Shown here in pieces: positions 28,189 to 39,221 of a DNA stretch of 64,000 nt; the stretch's first letter is position 1; each line of letters begins with the position of its first letter. The DNA lies in NCBI GenBank assembly GCA_027032075.1, contig JALVOC010000091.1:60166-124165 (forward strand), written 5' to 3'. The notes below the pieces were generated by a model. That model did not search any database, was not told where the DNA came from, and worked only from the letters and a program-made list of their open reading frames with translations. The stretch is from Chromatiales bacterium (lineage in GTDB: Bacteria; Pseudomonadota; Gammaproteobacteria; UBA6429; Thiohalophilaceae). The translations under genes and the position numbers were made by a program.

Positions 28189-28644
28189 GTGTTTCGTGGG
28201 GTAAACACATTAAATCTGGATGCCAAGGGGCGCATGGCGATGCCGAGTAAATACCGGGATCGGCTGCAGACCCGGTGCAACGGTCAACTCGTGGTCACGG
28301 TCGACCTGCGGGATCCCTGCCTGTTGCTTTACCCCCTGCCCGAATGGGAGGACATCGAACGCCAACTGGTGCGTCTCGGAAACCTCAATCCCCAGGCCCG
28401 GCGTTTGCAACGGCTGTTGATCGGTCATGCCACCGAAGTGGAACTGGACGGTAATGGCCGTATTTTGTTGCCACCACCGTTGCGGGATTTTGCCAATCTG
28501 GACAAGCGCATTGCTCTGACGGGGCAGGGTAAGAAATTTGAAATCTGGGATGAACAGACCTGGAACGAACATCGTGAGAGCTGGTTTGCGGCGGACACGG
28601 GGAACGGGGAACTGTCCGTCGAACTGGACGCTCTGTCCTTATAA
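28189..28644 (+). CDS. mraZ: Transcriptional regulator MraZ
   Basis: A 151-residue protein of two AbrB-like SpoVT half-domains ([22 protein letters not shown] near the N-terminus; [19 protein letters not shown] at about 84-102). MraZ forms a ring, binds its own promoter and represses the dcw cluster. The start is GTG at 28189, fixed by the family N-terminus MFRGVN. First gene of the dcw cluster; rsmH follows 2 bases after the stop. Confidence 0.95.
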   Translation: MFRGVNTLNLDAKGRMAMPSKYRDRLQTRCNGQLVVTVDLRDPCLLLYPLPEWEDIERQLVRLGNLNPQARRLQRLLIGHATEVELDGNGRILLPPPLRDFANLDKRIALTGQGKKFEIWDEQTWNEHRESWFAADTGNGELSVELDALSL

Positions 28645-28646
28645 AT

Positions 28647-29597
28647 ATGACTGAGGTACAGAAACATCATCCGGTCTTACTGGAGGAAGCATTGCAGGGG
28701 TTGAATATTCAGGCAAATGGCAAGTATGTGGATGGCACCTTCGGTCGGGGTGGTCACAGCCGTGCAATTCTTGCGCGACTGGGTGACTCCGGCCGTTTGC
28801 TGGCGCTCGACAAGGATCCGGCCGCAATCGCCGAGGCCGGAAGGTGCTGCGGTGAGGATCCCCGTTTTACGATTCGACAGACTTCTTTTGCAAACCTCCA
28901 GCAGGCGGTGGAAGCGCAGGGCTGGCTGGGCGAGGTGGACGGGATCCTGCTGGATCTCGGCGTTTCCTCACCCCAGCTGGACGATCCCGGGCGGGGTTTT
29001 AGTTTTCAGCAGGATGGCCCGCTGGATATGCGGATGGATCCGCAGAGCGGTATCCCCGCTGCCGAATGGCTGGCCACCGCCAGTGAGCAGGAGATCGCAA
29101 GGGTGCTGAAGGAATACGGCGAGGAGCGCTTTGCCAAAAGGATTGCCCGCGCCATCGTCCGGGAGCGGGCGGAACATCCAATTGAAACAACGGCACAGCT
29201 GGCCGGCATCGTGGCGGCATCCGTGCCAGGCCGGGAACCGGGCAAGGATCCGGCAACGCGCAGTTTTCAGGCGATTCGCATTTTTATCAACCAGGAGCTG
29301 GAAGATCTCGAGAACTGTCTGGAGCAGGTGCTCAAGGTTCTCAAGCCTGGCGGGCGGCTGGTGGTGATCAGTTTCCATTCACTCGAGGATCGGCGGGTAA
29401 AGCGTTTTATCCGCAAGCAGGAAAAAGGGGACGAGTTTCCACCTGATCTCCCGGTTGCGCATATTCAGTTAAAGCCGCGCATGCGCCGGGTGGGGAAACC
29501 GCTGCGGGCCAGCGAAGCGGAAGTGGCAGCAAATCCGCGCGCCCGCAGCGCCATCATGCGGGTGGCGGAACGTCTGCCGGAAGGAGAGGCGGCATGA
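28647..29597 (+). CDS. rsmH: 16S rRNA m4C1402 methyltransferase RsmH (MraW)
   Basis: 316 residues, SAM-dependent. [15 protein letters not shown] and [16 protein letters not shown] form the SAM site; [15 protein letters not shown] and [16 protein letters not shown] are signature phrases. It modifies the base of the same nucleotide whose ribose RsmI methylates, and both genes are in this window. It overlaps ftsL by four bases. Confidence 0.97.
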   Translation: MTEVQKHHPVLLEEALQGLNIQANGKYVDGTFGRGGHSRAILARLGDSGRLLALDKDPAAIAEAGRCCGEDPRFTIRQTSFANLQQAVEAQGWLGEVDGILLDLGVSSPQLDDPGRGFSFQQDGPLDMRMDPQSGIPAAEWLATASEQEIARVLKEYGEERFAKRIARAIVRERAEHPIETTAQLAGIVAASVPGREPGKDPATRSFQAIRIFINQELEDLENCLEQVLKVLKPGGRLVVISFHSLEDRRVKRFIRKQEKGDEFPPDLPVAHIQLKPRMRRVGKPLRASEAEVAANPRARSAIMRVAERLPEGEAA

Positions 29598-29860
29598 AGT
29601 CGCGCCTGATGATTGGTTTTCTGGCTTTGGCGGTGCTGGCGAGTGCACTGGCAGTGGTGTTTGCCAAGCACCAGAGCCGCACACTGTTCGTTGAATTGAA
29701 CCAGCTTCATCAGCAGCGTGATGCAATGAATGTGGAATGGGGGCAGTTGCAGCTGGAGCAGAGCACCTGGGCCACCCAGGGGCGCATTGAGAAAATCGCG
29801 CGCCAGCGGTTGCACATGACCGGTGTGGATTTTGCGAAAGTGGTGATCATCAAGCCATGA
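29594..29860 (+). CDS. ftsL: Cell division protein FtsL
   Basis: An 88-residue bitopic protein with a short cytoplasmic N-terminus, one membrane helix ([18 protein letters not shown]) and a periplasmic coiled coil ([19 protein letters not shown]). FtsL forms the FtsQBL complex that activates FtsWI. ATGA overlaps on both sides indicate coupled translation. The call rests on topology, length and position. Confidence 0.92.
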   Translation: MKSRLMIGFLALAVLASALAVVFAKHQSRTLFVELNQLHQQRDAMNVEWGQLQLEQSTWATQGRIEKIARQRLHMTGVDFAKVVIIKP

Positions 29861-31581
29861 GTGACAAGGCGCCGACAACGGTTTCCCGGTTTCGTCTCAA
29901 GGTGGTGACGGGGGCGGTCGTGCTTGCCAGCGTAATCCTGCTGTGGCGGGCGGTGGATCTGCATGTTTTTCGCAAAGACTTCCTGCAGGATCAGGGTGAC
30001 GCCCGTTATCTGCGGGAACAGCCGATTGCGGCCCATCGGGGCATGATCACCGATCGCAACGGTGAACCGCTGGCGATCAGCACGCCGGTGGATTCGGTCT
30101 GGGTGCAACCGAAAACTTTCAGCACGGCCTACAGCGAATGGCCCAAAGTGGCCCGTCTGCTTGATCTGGATTTACAGAAAATGCAGCGCAAGGTGCTGCA
30201 ACGCAAGGATCGCGAATTTGTCTACCTCAAGCGCCACATTACACCGGCGTTGGCGCAGAAGGTGATGGATCTCAAACTGCCGGGGATCTCCCTGCAGCGT
30301 GAATACCACCGTTATTATCCCGCGGGTGAAGTAACCGCTCACGTCATCGGTTTTACCAACGTCGATGACAAGGGTCAGGAAGGACTGGAACTGGCCTACG
30401 ACAACTGGTTGCGCGGTGTGCCGGGACGTCAGCGTGTTCTCAAGGATCGTCTTGGCCGGGTGGTGCGCCACCTGGAACAGCTGAAAAAACCCGAATCGGG
30501 CAAGATCCTGCAACTGAGCCTGGATCGCCGCCTGCAATACCTCGCCTACCGTGAACTGAAACGGGCCGTTCTTCGGCACAAGGCACGTTCAGGGTCCGCG
30601 GTGGTGCTGGATGTACAAACCGGCGAGGTGCTGGCGATGGTGAATCAGCCCTCGTATAACCCGAACGACCGGGGACAGTTCAAGAGCAGCCATACCCGCA
30701 ACCGTGCGGTCACCGATGTTTTTGAACCCGGTTCGGCGATCAAACCTTTTACCGTGGTGGCAGCCTTGCAAAGCGGGCGCTTCCGTCCCGGCAGCATGGT
30801 GGATACCGCCCCGGGCCGCTTTCGCCTGGGCAGAGCCGTGATTCACGATGTGCGTAATTACGGCCGCATCAATGTCGCCACCGTGCTGCAAAAGTCGAGC
30901 AACGTCGGTGCCAGTAAGATCGCCCTTGCGCTACCTGTCGATGCCTTGTGGAAGGTCAACGACCGCGTGGGGTTTGGCATGAGTACCGGCAGCGGTTTTC
31001 CGGGTGAGGCCGGGGGGCTCCTGAGCCGCTCCCACCGCTTGCGTGAGATCGAGCGCGCCACCCTTGCCTATGGTTATGGCCTGTCGGTCACCCCTTTGCA
31101 ACTGGCCCGGGCATACAGTGTGCTGGCCAGTGACGGAATCTTACGGCCGGTCAGTTTTCTCCGCGTGAGCGGACCCGTGGCCGGCAGGCGGGTTATTCGG
31201 GCGGATATCGTCAAACAGGTGCGCCGCATGCTGGAAATGGTGGTGCAGCCGGGGGGAACGGGTACGCGGGCGCAGATCGCCGGTTACCGGGTGGCGGGAA
31301 AAACCGGTACGGTAAAAAAAGCCACTACCGGTGGTTACAGTGAGGATCGCTATATTGCGGTATTCGCCGGGATCGCACCCGCCAGCCAGCCCCGTCTGGC
31401 CATGGTGGTCACCATCAATGAGCCACGAAACGGTGTCTATTATGGCGGTGAAGTGGCCGCCCCGGTATTTTCCAGGGTAATGGCCGGTGCGTTGCGCATG
31501 TTGGGGGTGGCTCCGGATGAAAGTGATAATCCTGGTTTGCAACTTGCCGCCTTTGCACGTCCGGCAGGAGGTCGTCCATGA
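29857..31581 (+). CDS. ftsI: Septal transpeptidase FtsI (PBP3)
   Basis: 574 residues: an N-terminal anchor, a dimerisation/pedestal domain (REQPIAAHRGMITDRNGEPL) and a transpeptidase domain. Catalytic Ser293 and Lys296 lie in EPGSAIKPF; SSNVGASK is the SxN motif and AGKTGTVKK the KTG motif. It cross-links septal peptidoglycan together with FtsW. Confidence 0.97.
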   Translation: MSDKAPTTVSRFRLKVVTGAVVLASVILLWRAVDLHVFRKDFLQDQGDARYLREQPIAAHRGMITDRNGEPLAISTPVDSVWVQPKTFSTAYSEWPKVARLLDLDLQKMQRKVLQRKDREFVYLKRHITPALAQKVMDLKLPGISLQREYHRYYPAGEVTAHVIGFTNVDDKGQEGLELAYDNWLRGVPGRQRVLKDRLGRVVRHLEQLKKPESGKILQLSLDRRLQYLAYRELKRAVLRHKARSGSAVVLDVQTGEVLAMVNQPSYNPNDRGQFKSSHTRNRAVTDVFEPGSAIKPFTVVAALQSGRFRPGSMVDTAPGRFRLGRAVIHDVRNYGRINVATVLQKSSNVGASKIALALPVDALWKVNDRVGFGMSTGSGFPGEAGGLLSRSHRLREIERATLAYGYGLSVTPLQLARAYSVLASDGILRPVSFLRVSGPVAGRRVIRADIVKQVRRMLEMVVQPGGTGTRAQIAGYRVAGKTGTVKKATTGGYSEDRYIAVFAGIAPASQPRLAMVVTINEPRNGVYYGGEVAAPVFSRVMAGALRMLGVAPDESDNPGLQLAAFARPAGGRP

Positions 31582-33101
31582 TGACCGGCCGGCATCTGTT
31601 TTTTAAAGTAACGCTGAGCGCTTTGTTGCGTGGTATTCAGCAACTGGAGGCGCAGGCGGATCGCACCGTGACCGGTATCTCGCTCGACAGTCGTCAAGTC
31701 CGCCACGGTGATCTCTTCCTTGCGTGTATCGGCAAGCGTGTGGATGGTGCTGATTTCATCGATGCGGCCATCCAGCAAGGTGCGGCGGCAGTGATGTGGG
31801 AGCCGCGTGCCGGTGTGCAGGCCATTCCGCTGACCTACCGCAATGCACCGGATGGTCAGCGTGTGCCGGTGGTGGCGGTGGCGGAACTTTCGCAGCGTGC
31901 CGGGTTGATTGCCCATCGTTTTTTCGGCACGCCTTCGGAGGCGATGTTCGTTACCGGGGTCACCGGTACCAACGGCAAAACCAGCTGCACCCAGATACTG
32001 GCGCATTGTCAGAGTGTCGATGCCTCCTGCGGTGTGATCGGCACCCTCGGCCATGGTCTTTACCGCGCGCTGCAACCATCCAGCCATACCACGCCCGATG
32101 CCGTCACCCTTCACCGCTGGCTGGCGGAACTGCGGGAACAGGGCGCCGCAAGTGTGGCGATGGAGGTTTCCTCACACGCGCTGGATCAGGGGCGTATCAC
32201 CGGCGTGGCGATGGATTGTGCAGTATTCACAAACCTGAGCCGGGATCACCTCGATTACCATGAAGACATGGCCAGCTATGCCGCCGCCAAGGGTGCTCTT
32301 TTCAGCATGCCGGGATTGCGCTACGCAGTGATCAATAGCGATGATCCCTTCGGGCGCGAACTCATGCAACGCTTGCCGGCAGGGGTGGAATTATTGCGTT
32401 ACGGACTCGAGGCGGAATATCAGCCCGATGTGTTGGGGTCGGATCTCCAGCTTGGCACCGGTGGCATCGAACTGAAGGTGGCCACCCCCTTTGGTGACGG
32501 TCTGTTGAAGAGCAACCTGCTGGGTCGTTTCAATGCCAGCAACCTGTTGGCGGTGCTCTGCGTCCTGCTCCTGCAGGGTATCCCGCTCAAAGGTGCCCTG
32601 GCGCGTCTGGCAACGGCCATCCCGGTGCCAGGACGGATGGAAACCTATGGCGGTCAGGACAAACCGCTGGTGGTGGTGGATTACGCCCATACGCCGGACG
32701 CCCTGCAACAGGTGCTCCAGGCGGTGCGGGAACATTGCCGGGGCCGGCTCTGGTGTGTCTTCGGATGTGGCGGGGATCGCGACCAAGGCAAACGTCCCTT
32801 GATGGGCAGGATTGCCGAAAAATGGGCGGATCGGGTGGTGCTCACCAATGACAACCCCCGCAATGAGGATCCCCGGGCGATCATCGATGCCATCCGCGAG
32901 GGGATGAAGCATCCCGATGCGGCGCTGGTGGAGCCGGATCGCCGCAAGGCCATCGCCCGGGTCGTTTCCCAGGCGGGTGCCGAGGATGTGGTAGTGGTGG
33001 CAGGCAAGGGTCATGAAACCTGGCAGCTCATCGGTGATGACAAGCAGCCATTCAGCGACGCTGCCGAAGTGCAGGGGCAACTGGAGAGGTGGTATCCATG
33101 A
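31578..33101 (+). CDS. murE: UDP-MurNAc-tripeptide synthetase MurE
   Basis: A 507-residue Mur ligase. The ATP loop is GVTGTNGKTSCTQ (about 130-142). The DNPR motif (TNDNPRNEDPRAI, near 430) is the signature of meso-diaminopimelate-adding enzymes, so the peptidoglycan is predicted to be DAP type. A strong GGCAGGAGG site precedes the ATG, which overlaps the ftsI stop. Confidence 0.97.
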   Translation: MMTGRHLFFKVTLSALLRGIQQLEAQADRTVTGISLDSRQVRHGDLFLACIGKRVDGADFIDAAIQQGAAAVMWEPRAGVQAIPLTYRNAPDGQRVPVVAVAELSQRAGLIAHRFFGTPSEAMFVTGVTGTNGKTSCTQILAHCQSVDASCGVIGTLGHGLYRALQPSSHTTPDAVTLHRWLAELREQGAASVAMEVSSHALDQGRITGVAMDCAVFTNLSRDHLDYHEDMASYAAAKGALFSMPGLRYAVINSDDPFGRELMQRLPAGVELLRYGLEAEYQPDVLGSDLQLGTGGIELKVATPFGDGLLKSNLLGRFNASNLLAVLCVLLLQGIPLKGALARLATAIPVPGRMETYGGQDKPLVVVDYAHTPDALQQVLQAVREHCRGRLWCVFGCGGDRDQGKRPLMGRIAEKWADRVVLTNDNPRNEDPRAIIDAIREGMKHPDAALVEPDRRKAIARVVSQAGAEDVVVVAGKGHETWQLIGDDKQPFSDAAEVQGQLERWYP

Positions 33102-34459
33102 GTACCCCGGGTTTTGCCATGACACTTCATCAGGCCGCTAGGGCTATTGGCGCGCGCGCAAGCGGTGAGGATGTCGCCATAAACGGCGTGAGTACCGATA
33201 CCCGCACACTGCGGCCGGGACAATTGTTCGTGGCTTTGCACGGCCCCCATTTTGACGGCCATGACTACATCGCGCAGGCGATTGAAAAGGGAGCGGTTGC
33301 GTGCCTGGTCGATCGGCAGGTCGATGTGATGGTGCCGCTGATGATGGTGGAGGATACCCGTCTCGCCCTTGGTAAGCTGGCGAAAGTCTGGCGGCAGAAG
33401 CTCGCTGTGCCGCTGGTGGCGGTAACCGGCAGTAATGGCAAAACCACTGTAAAAGAAATGCTGGCAGCCATTTTTGCCTGCGAAACCCCGGTGCTCGCAA
33501 CCCGCGGCAACCTTAACAACGATATCGGTCTTCCTCTCACCCTGTTGCAATTGCACGCCGGACATCAGCGTGCGGTAGTGGAAATGGGGGCGAACCATCC
33601 GGGTGAAATCGCCTATCTGACGGAAATCGCCGTTCCGGATGTGGGCGTGATCACCAACGCCGGCGCCGCACATCTGGAGGGGTTTGGCAGTCTTGAAGGT
33701 GTGGCGCGCGCCAAGGGTGAATTGTTTGCCGGCTTGCCTGCCGATGGGGTGGCGGTGATCAATGCGGATGATCCCTTCGCTTCCTTGTGGCGGGAAATCG
33801 CCGCGGCCCGGCGGGTAGTGACGTTCGGACTGAAAGAAGGCGCCGACGTCAGCGCCGACTGGCAGGCCGGAGAGAACGGCAGCCAGATGAAAGTACGGAC
33901 ACCGCAGGGAGAGTTCGATATTCAATTGCCGCTGCTGGGTGAACACAACGTCTTGAATGCGCTTGCCGCGATAGCGGCGGCCCAGGCCGCGGGTGCAACA
34001 TGCCAGGCGATCCGTGACGGGCTGAACACCATGCAGGCGGTACCGGGCAGGTTGCAGTTGAAACGCGGCCTGCGCGGCAGCCGTATCATCGATGATACCT
34101 ACAATGCCAACCCGACATCATTGACGGCGGCGCTGAAGGTGCTGCGTGATTTTCCCGGTGAACATCTTCTCGCCCTGGGAGATATGGGTGAACTCGGCGC
34201 CGAGGCCGAGGCGCTGCATACCGCTGCCGGGCGGCAGGCGCGTGAAGGTGGGGTCGATCGCCTGTACACCATCGGCAGGATGGCGGCAGCGGCGGCACGC
34301 GCCTTCGGTGAAGCAGCCATGCCATTCGATGTGCAGGATGCGGCGATTGACGCGATTCAGAAGGATTTAAACAACGATACAACCCTGCTGGTGAAAGGCT
34401 CACGCCTGAGTCACATGGAACGCGTGGTGAATGCCCTGGTGAACGGGCAGGAGGTCTGA
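33098..34459 (+). CDS. murF: UDP-MurNAc-pentapeptide synthetase MurF
   Basis: A 453-residue Mur ligase adding D-Ala-D-Ala. The ATP loop is [33 protein letters not shown] and [17 protein letters not shown] are typical of MurF. The ATG at 33098 overlaps the murE stop in an ATGA arrangement; the GTG 9 bases upstream is less likely. Confidence 0.97.
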   Translation: MSTPGFAMTLHQAARAIGARASGEDVAINGVSTDTRTLRPGQLFVALHGPHFDGHDYIAQAIEKGAVACLVDRQVDVMVPLMMVEDTRLALGKLAKVWRQKLAVPLVAVTGSNGKTTVKEMLAAIFACETPVLATRGNLNNDIGLPLTLLQLHAGHQRAVVEMGANHPGEIAYLTEIAVPDVGVITNAGAAHLEGFGSLEGVARAKGELFAGLPADGVAVINADDPFASLWREIAAARRVVTFGLKEGADVSADWQAGENGSQMKVRTPQGEFDIQLPLLGEHNVLNALAAIAAAQAAGATCQAIRDGLNTMQAVPGRLQLKRGLRGSRIIDDTYNANPTSLTAALKVLRDFPGEHLLALGDMGELGAEAEALHTAAGRQAREGGVDRLYTIGRMAAAAARAFGEAAMPFDVQDAAIDAIQKDLNNDTTLLVKGSRLSHMERVVNALVNGQEV

Positions 34460-34460
34460 C

Positions 34461-35543
34461 ATGTTGTTCCATTTGGCACAATACCTTCAGGATTATTACA
34501 GTGGCTTCAACGTCTTCAACTACCTGACGCTGCGCGCCATCCTTGGTGTGCTTACGGCGTTGATGATCTCTTTTATCATCGGACCGGCGATGATCCGCAA
34601 TCTGAGCAAGTACAACATCGGTCAGACCGTGCGGGACGATGGCCCGGAAAGCCATTTCAGCAAGGCCGGAACCCCCACCATGGGTGGTGCCCTCATCCTG
34701 GTGGCGATAGGCATCAGCACCCTGCTCTGGTCTGATCTGACCAACCGCTACATGTGGGTGGTCATGGTCGTCACCTTCCTGTTTGGCGTGATCGGCTGGA
34801 TTGATGATTACAAGAAACTGGTCAAGCGGGATCCCAATGGATTGAAAGCCCGTTACAAATACCTGGCCCAGTCAGTGGCAGCGCTGGCAGTGGCGATTTA
34901 TCTCTATCACACCGCCTCCCCGGTGGAAACCCGGCTGATTGTTCCGATCCTGAAGAATGTCGCCATCCCGCTGGGTGCCGTGTCCTATGTGCTATTGACG
35001 TATTTCGTGATCGTGGGCAGCAGTAATGCGGTGAATCTGACGGATGGCCTGGACGGGCTGGCAATCCTGCCCACGGTAATGGTCGGGGGCGCGCTCGGGG
35101 TGTTTGCCTACCTCTCGGGTAACTCGGTTTTCTCCAATTATCTTGGCATTCCCTATGTGCCGGGCGTGGGTGAACTGGTGATTTTCGTCGGTTCACTGCT
35201 TGGCGCGGGTCTGGGGTTTCTCTGGTTCAATACGTATCCGGCCCAGGTATTCATGGGGGATGTCGGTGCGCTGGCACTGGGTGCGGCTCTCGGTATTCTT
35301 GCGGTACTGGTGCGCCAGGAACTGGTGCTGTTCATCATGGGGGGGGTGTTTGTCATGGAGACGGTGTCGGTGATCCTGCAGGTGGGTTCCTACAAGCTGA
35401 CCGGCAAGCGTATCTTCCGCATGGCGCCGCTGCACCACCATTTTGAACTCAAGGGCTGGCCGGAACCGCGGGTCATCGTGCGTTTCTGGATCATCACGGT
35501 GATCCTGGTACTGGTGGGTCTGGCCACCCTCAAGGTGCGGTAA
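34461..35543 (+). CDS. mraY: Phospho-MurNAc-pentapeptide translocase MraY
   Basis: A 360-residue membrane enzyme with about ten helices. It transfers the pentapeptide sugar to undecaprenyl phosphate to form lipid I. Conserved motifs are [26 protein letters not shown] (the Mg-binding DD), [13 protein letters not shown] and [11 protein letters not shown]. It sits one base after murF. Confidence 0.97.
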   Translation: MLFHLAQYLQDYYSGFNVFNYLTLRAILGVLTALMISFIIGPAMIRNLSKYNIGQTVRDDGPESHFSKAGTPTMGGALILVAIGISTLLWSDLTNRYMWVVMVVTFLFGVIGWIDDYKKLVKRDPNGLKARYKYLAQSVAALAVAIYLYHTASPVETRLIVPILKNVAIPLGAVSYVLLTYFVIVGSSNAVNLTDGLDGLAILPTVMVGGALGVFAYLSGNSVFSNYLGIPYVPGVGELVIFVGSLLGAGLGFLWFNTYPAQVFMGDVGALALGAALGILAVLVRQELVLFIMGGVFVMETVSVILQVGSYKLTGKRIFRMAPLHHHFELKGWPEPRVIVRFWIITVILVLVGLATLKVR

Positions 35544-35548
35544 TCAGG

Positions 35549-36937
35549 ATGCAAATGGTCGTTAAACAAAACATCAATCCCGGCAGTCGCGATCACCGTT
35601 TTCTCGACGGGCGCATTCTGGTGGTGGGGCTGGGGGCCAGTGGGCTTTCCTGCGCCCGTTTCCTCGCCGGGCAGGGCGCCGAAATTGCGGTGACCGACAG
35701 CCGTCCACAGCCACCGGGACTCGATGTCCTGCAACGGGAGCTGCCGGATGTCGCGGTATTTGTCGGCGGATTTGAACCGGAGGCTTTCAGGCGCGCGGAT
35801 TGCCTCGTGGTCAGCCCCGGTGTCTCCCTGCGTGAGCCGCTTGTCAGTGAGGCGCGGGCACGGGGTGCCGCTATTCTGGGTGATATCGAAATCTTTGCCC
35901 GGTTTGCGGAAGCACCGGTAGTGGCCATCACCGGCTCCAACGGCAAATCCACCGTCACTACGCTGCTGGCGCAAATGGCGCAGGAAAGCGGAATCGAAAC
36001 GGCCGTCGGGGGCAATATCGGTATCCCCGCACTCGATCTGCTGGATGCGAAGCCGGAACTGTATGTGCTGGAACTCTCCAGCTTTCAACTGGAAACCACT
36101 TCCAGCCTGGATGCGGTGGCAGCGGCGATTCTGAATATCAGCGAAGACCACATGGATCGGTATGACGGTCTGAGCGATTACACTGCGGCAAAAACCCGTA
36201 TCTATCACGGTAGCGGTGCCCTGGTGGTTAACCGCGATGATCCTGCGGTGATGGCGACCCTGGCAAAAGTGGATCGGGGCCGGACGGTGGTGCAGTTCGG
36301 TCTGGGTGAGCCTGGGGAGAATGATTTCGGTCTCTGCCGGCATGAAGCCGGGACGTGGTTATGCCGTGGCGAGAAAGCCTTGATGCCGGAGACCGCCTTG
36401 CGCATCAAGGGCCGGCATAACAGCGCCAATGCCCTGGCGGCGCTGGCGCTGGGAGAGGCTATCGGTTTGCCGATGGACGCCATGCTCGCGGTGTTACAGC
36501 GGTTTCCGGGATTGCCTCACCGCTGCCAGTGGGTGCGTGAGCGTCAGGACGTGAGCTGGTTTAACGATTCGAAGGCTACCAATGTGGGTGCGGCTGCCGC
36601 GGCGCTTGAGGGTATCCCGGCGGAAAAACTGGTGCTGATCGCGGGAGGTCAGGGGAAGGGGCAGGATTTTGCCCCGCTTCGTGATGTGGTCAGCCGGCGT
36701 TGCCGGGCGGTGGTGCTCCTGGGTGAGGATGCCGGGCAATTGATGCAGGCGCTCGCGGATACGGTGCCGCTGCATGAGGTGGACGATCTGCCTCAGGCTG
36801 TCGAGCTGGCAGCCGGACTCGCGCGGGCGGGTGATGCGGTGATCCTCTCCCCCGCGTGTGCCAGCTTCGACATGTTCAATGGTTTTGAGGCCCGTGGTGA
36901 GGCGTTTGTCCAGGCGGTGGAGGCGCTACCCGAATGA
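35549..36937 (+). CDS. murD: UDP-MurNAc-L-alanine:D-glutamate ligase MurD
   Basis: A 462-residue Mur ligase. The N-terminal Rossmann part is LVVGLGASGLSCARFLA, the ATP loop AITGSNGKSTVTTLL; NDSKATNVGAAAAAL and SPACASFDMFNGFEARG are MurD signatures. It adds D-Glu to UDP-MurNAc-Ala. It overlaps ftsW by four bases. Confidence 0.97.
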   Translation: MQMVVKQNINPGSRDHRFLDGRILVVGLGASGLSCARFLAGQGAEIAVTDSRPQPPGLDVLQRELPDVAVFVGGFEPEAFRRADCLVVSPGVSLREPLVSEARARGAAILGDIEIFARFAEAPVVAITGSNGKSTVTTLLAQMAQESGIETAVGGNIGIPALDLLDAKPELYVLELSSFQLETTSSLDAVAAAILNISEDHMDRYDGLSDYTAAKTRIYHGSGALVVNRDDPAVMATLAKVDRGRTVVQFGLGEPGENDFGLCRHEAGTWLCRGEKALMPETALRIKGRHNSANALAALALGEAIGLPMDAMLAVLQRFPGLPHRCQWVRERQDVSWFNDSKATNVGAAAAALEGIPAEKLVLIAGGQGKGQDFAPLRDVVSRRCRAVVLLGEDAGQLMQALADTVPLHEVDDLPQAVELAAGLARAGDAVILSPACASFDMFNGFEARGEAFVQAVEALPE

Positions 36938-38139
36938 TGCAGCAGGCAAGCCAGGCAATGCCCCTGGGCAAGGCCCGTAAAACATCGCGGCGGAGCGGCC
37001 GGGAGGTCTTCGTTTTCGATCGCTGGCTGTTGCTGGCGGTTGTGAGTCTTGCAGGGTTGGGGCTGGTGATGGTGGCTTCCGCTTCCACTTCGATCGCGGA
37101 ACGTCAGACGGGGGATGCATTTTATTATCTCTGGCGGCAACTGATTTATCTGGGCATCGCGCTGGCGCTGGCGGCTGCCGCCTTTGCGGTGCCGATGGCG
37201 TATTGGAAGAAAGCGGGTCCGGGATTGATGTTGCTGAACGTGGTGTTGTTGTTGATGGTGTTTATTCCCGGCATCGGTCATGAGGTCAACGGCAGTATGC
37301 GCTGGGTCCGCCTCGGGGCGGTCAACCTGCAGATGTCCGAATTCGTGAAGCTGTTTGTGATCCTTTATCTGGCCGGCTATCTGGTACGCCATGCCGAGGC
37401 CGTGCAGACCAGTGCCGGCGGATTTTTACGCCCCCTGTTTGTATTGGTGTTGCTGGCGGTGTTGTTATTGCTTGAACCCGACTACGGCGCTGTCGCCGTC
37501 ATGTTGATGACTGCCATGGGGATGATGTGGCTTGGCGGGGCGCGGTTGTTCCAGTTCCTTCTTCTGTTGCTGGCTCTGAGCGGTGCCCTGGTATTGCTGA
37601 TCCTTGTTTCGCCCTATCGCATGGAGCGCCTCACCGGTTTTCTCAATCCCTGGGCCGATCCGTTCAACAGCGGATTCCAGTTGACCCAGGCCCTGATTGC
37701 ATTCGGGCGGGGTGAGTGGTTCGGCGTCGGCCTGGGCGCCAGCGTACAGAAATTATTCTACCTGCCCGAAGCTCACACTGATTTTCTGTTTGCGGTACTG
37801 GCCGAGGAGCTCGGTCTGATCACCGCCACCCTGGTGATCGCGTTGTTCCTGTTGCTGGTGTTGCGCGCGCTGCGTATCGGCCGCCGTGCCGAACAGCGGC
37901 AGCGGCCCTACAGTGCATATGTGGCCTACGGTATGGGTATCTGGATTGGTCTGCAGGCCTTTACCAATATCGGGGTCAACATGGGGATTCTGCCAACCAA
38001 GGGTTTGACCCTGCCACTGATGAGTTATGGCGGCAGCAGTCTGGTCGCCATCTTTGTGGCGATTGCACTGTTGTTGCGCGTCGATTACGAAACCCGCTGC
38101 AATGATCGTTCCGGGCAGCAGGAGGCATGGGCATGGTAG
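36934..38139 (+). CDS. ftsW: Septal peptidoglycan polymerase FtsW
   Basis: A 401-residue SEDS protein with about ten membrane helices. The SEDS signatures include NGSMRWVRLGAVNLQMSEF, QALIAFGRGEWFGVGLG and the C-terminal LTLPLMSYGGSSL. It polymerises glycan strands at the septum in complex with FtsI. Its 3' end overlaps the murG start by 13 bases. Confidence 0.96.
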   Translation: MMQQASQAMPLGKARKTSRRSGREVFVFDRWLLLAVVSLAGLGLVMVASASTSIAERQTGDAFYYLWRQLIYLGIALALAAAAFAVPMAYWKKAGPGLMLLNVVLLLMVFIPGIGHEVNGSMRWVRLGAVNLQMSEFVKLFVILYLAGYLVRHAEAVQTSAGGFLRPLFVLVLLAVLLLLEPDYGAVAVMLMTAMGMMWLGGARLFQFLLLLLALSGALVLLILVSPYRMERLTGFLNPWADPFNSGFQLTQALIAFGRGEWFGVGLGASVQKLFYLPEAHTDFLFAVLAEELGLITATLVIALFLLLVLRALRIGRRAEQRQRPYSAYVAYGMGIWIGLQAFTNIGVNMGILPTKGLTLPLMSYGGSSLVAIFVAIALLLRVDYETRCNDRSGQQEAWAW

Positions 38140-39221
38140 GCAGCGAAAAAGTCCTCATCATGGCGGGCGGCACCGGCGGGCATGTCTTTCCGGCTCTGGC
38201 GGTCGCGCATGAATTGCGCCAGCAGGGAGTCGATGTGATCTGGCTGGGCACCCGCCAGGGGCTTGAAGCACGGGTGGTGCCCGAGGCGGGGATCCCCATG
38301 GAGTTCATTTCCATCGCCGGGTTACGTGGCAGGGGGATGGCCGGCTGGTTGCTGGCACCGCTGCGCCTGAGTTATGCCTTGATACAGGCCTTGAGGATCT
38401 GTTTGCGCCAGCAACCCCGTGCGGTGCTCGGCATGGGTGGATTCGTCACCGGGCCAGGGGGGGTGGCTGCCTGGCTGTTGCGCCGGCCCCTGGTGATTCA
38501 GGAACAAAACGCCGTCGCCGGACTTACCAACCGTCTTTTAAGCCGGCTGGCGCGGCGTGTGCTGGAAGCCTTTCCCGGCAGTTTCCCCAAAGGCGTCAAA
38601 ACCGAGCTGAGCGGCAACCCGGTTCGGGCCGATATTTGCGATCTGCCGGAACCCGGAAGCCGGTTTGCCGAGCATGCGGGCCGCATCCGTATCCTGGTGA
38701 TCGGCGGCAGTCTGGGAGCGCAGGCACTGAACCAGACGCTGCCGGAAGCGCTGGCAAAACTGGCCGATGAGATCCGCCCCGAGATCTGGCATCAAGCGGG
38801 GCGCGGCAAGGACGAGGCGGCGCGTGAAGCCTACAACAAGGCCGGAATCGAGGCCCGGGTGGAGCCGTTTGTCAGTGATATGGCCGAGGCCTACCGCTGG
38901 GCGGACATGGTGATCTGCCGGGCCGGTGCACTGACCGTTTCGGAACTGGCGGCAGCCGGCCTGGGTGCCATCCTGGTGCCTTTCCCCCATGCAGTGGATG
39001 ACCATCAGACCCGCAACGCCCTTTATCTGAGTGAGGCCGGCGCTGCCCGTCTGATCCTGCAAACGGAGCTGACGCCGGATTATCTTGCCACGGTGTTGAG
39101 AGAAATGCTGGCGGACGGACGTGCCGGTTTGCTCAAAATGGCCGAGGCTGCCCGGGCGCTGGCGCAACCGGAGGCCAGCCGCCGTGTCGCCTCAGCCTGT
39201 CTGGAGGTGATGCATGGTTAA
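38127..39221 (+). CDS. murG: Lipid II synthase MurG
   Basis: A 364-residue GT-B glycosyltransferase that adds GlcNAc to lipid I on the inner membrane. Glycine loops are [15 protein letters not shown] and [26 protein letters not shown] and [19 protein letters not shown] bind UDP-GlcNAc. The start at 38127 lies inside ftsW; ATG 38133 is equally possible. Confidence 0.97.
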   Translation: MGMVGSEKVLIMAGGTGGHVFPALAVAHELRQQGVDVIWLGTRQGLEARVVPEAGIPMEFISIAGLRGRGMAGWLLAPLRLSYALIQALRICLRQQPRAVLGMGGFVTGPGGVAAWLLRRPLVIQEQNAVAGLTNRLLSRLARRVLEAFPGSFPKGVKTELSGNPVRADICDLPEPGSRFAEHAGRIRILVIGGSLGAQALNQTLPEALAKLADEIRPEIWHQAGRGKDEAAREAYNKAGIEARVEPFVSDMAEAYRWADMVICRAGALTVSELAAAGLGAILVPFPHAVDDHQTRNALYLSEAGAARLILQTELTPDYLATVLREMLADGRAGLLKMAEAARALAQPEASRRVASACLEVMHG

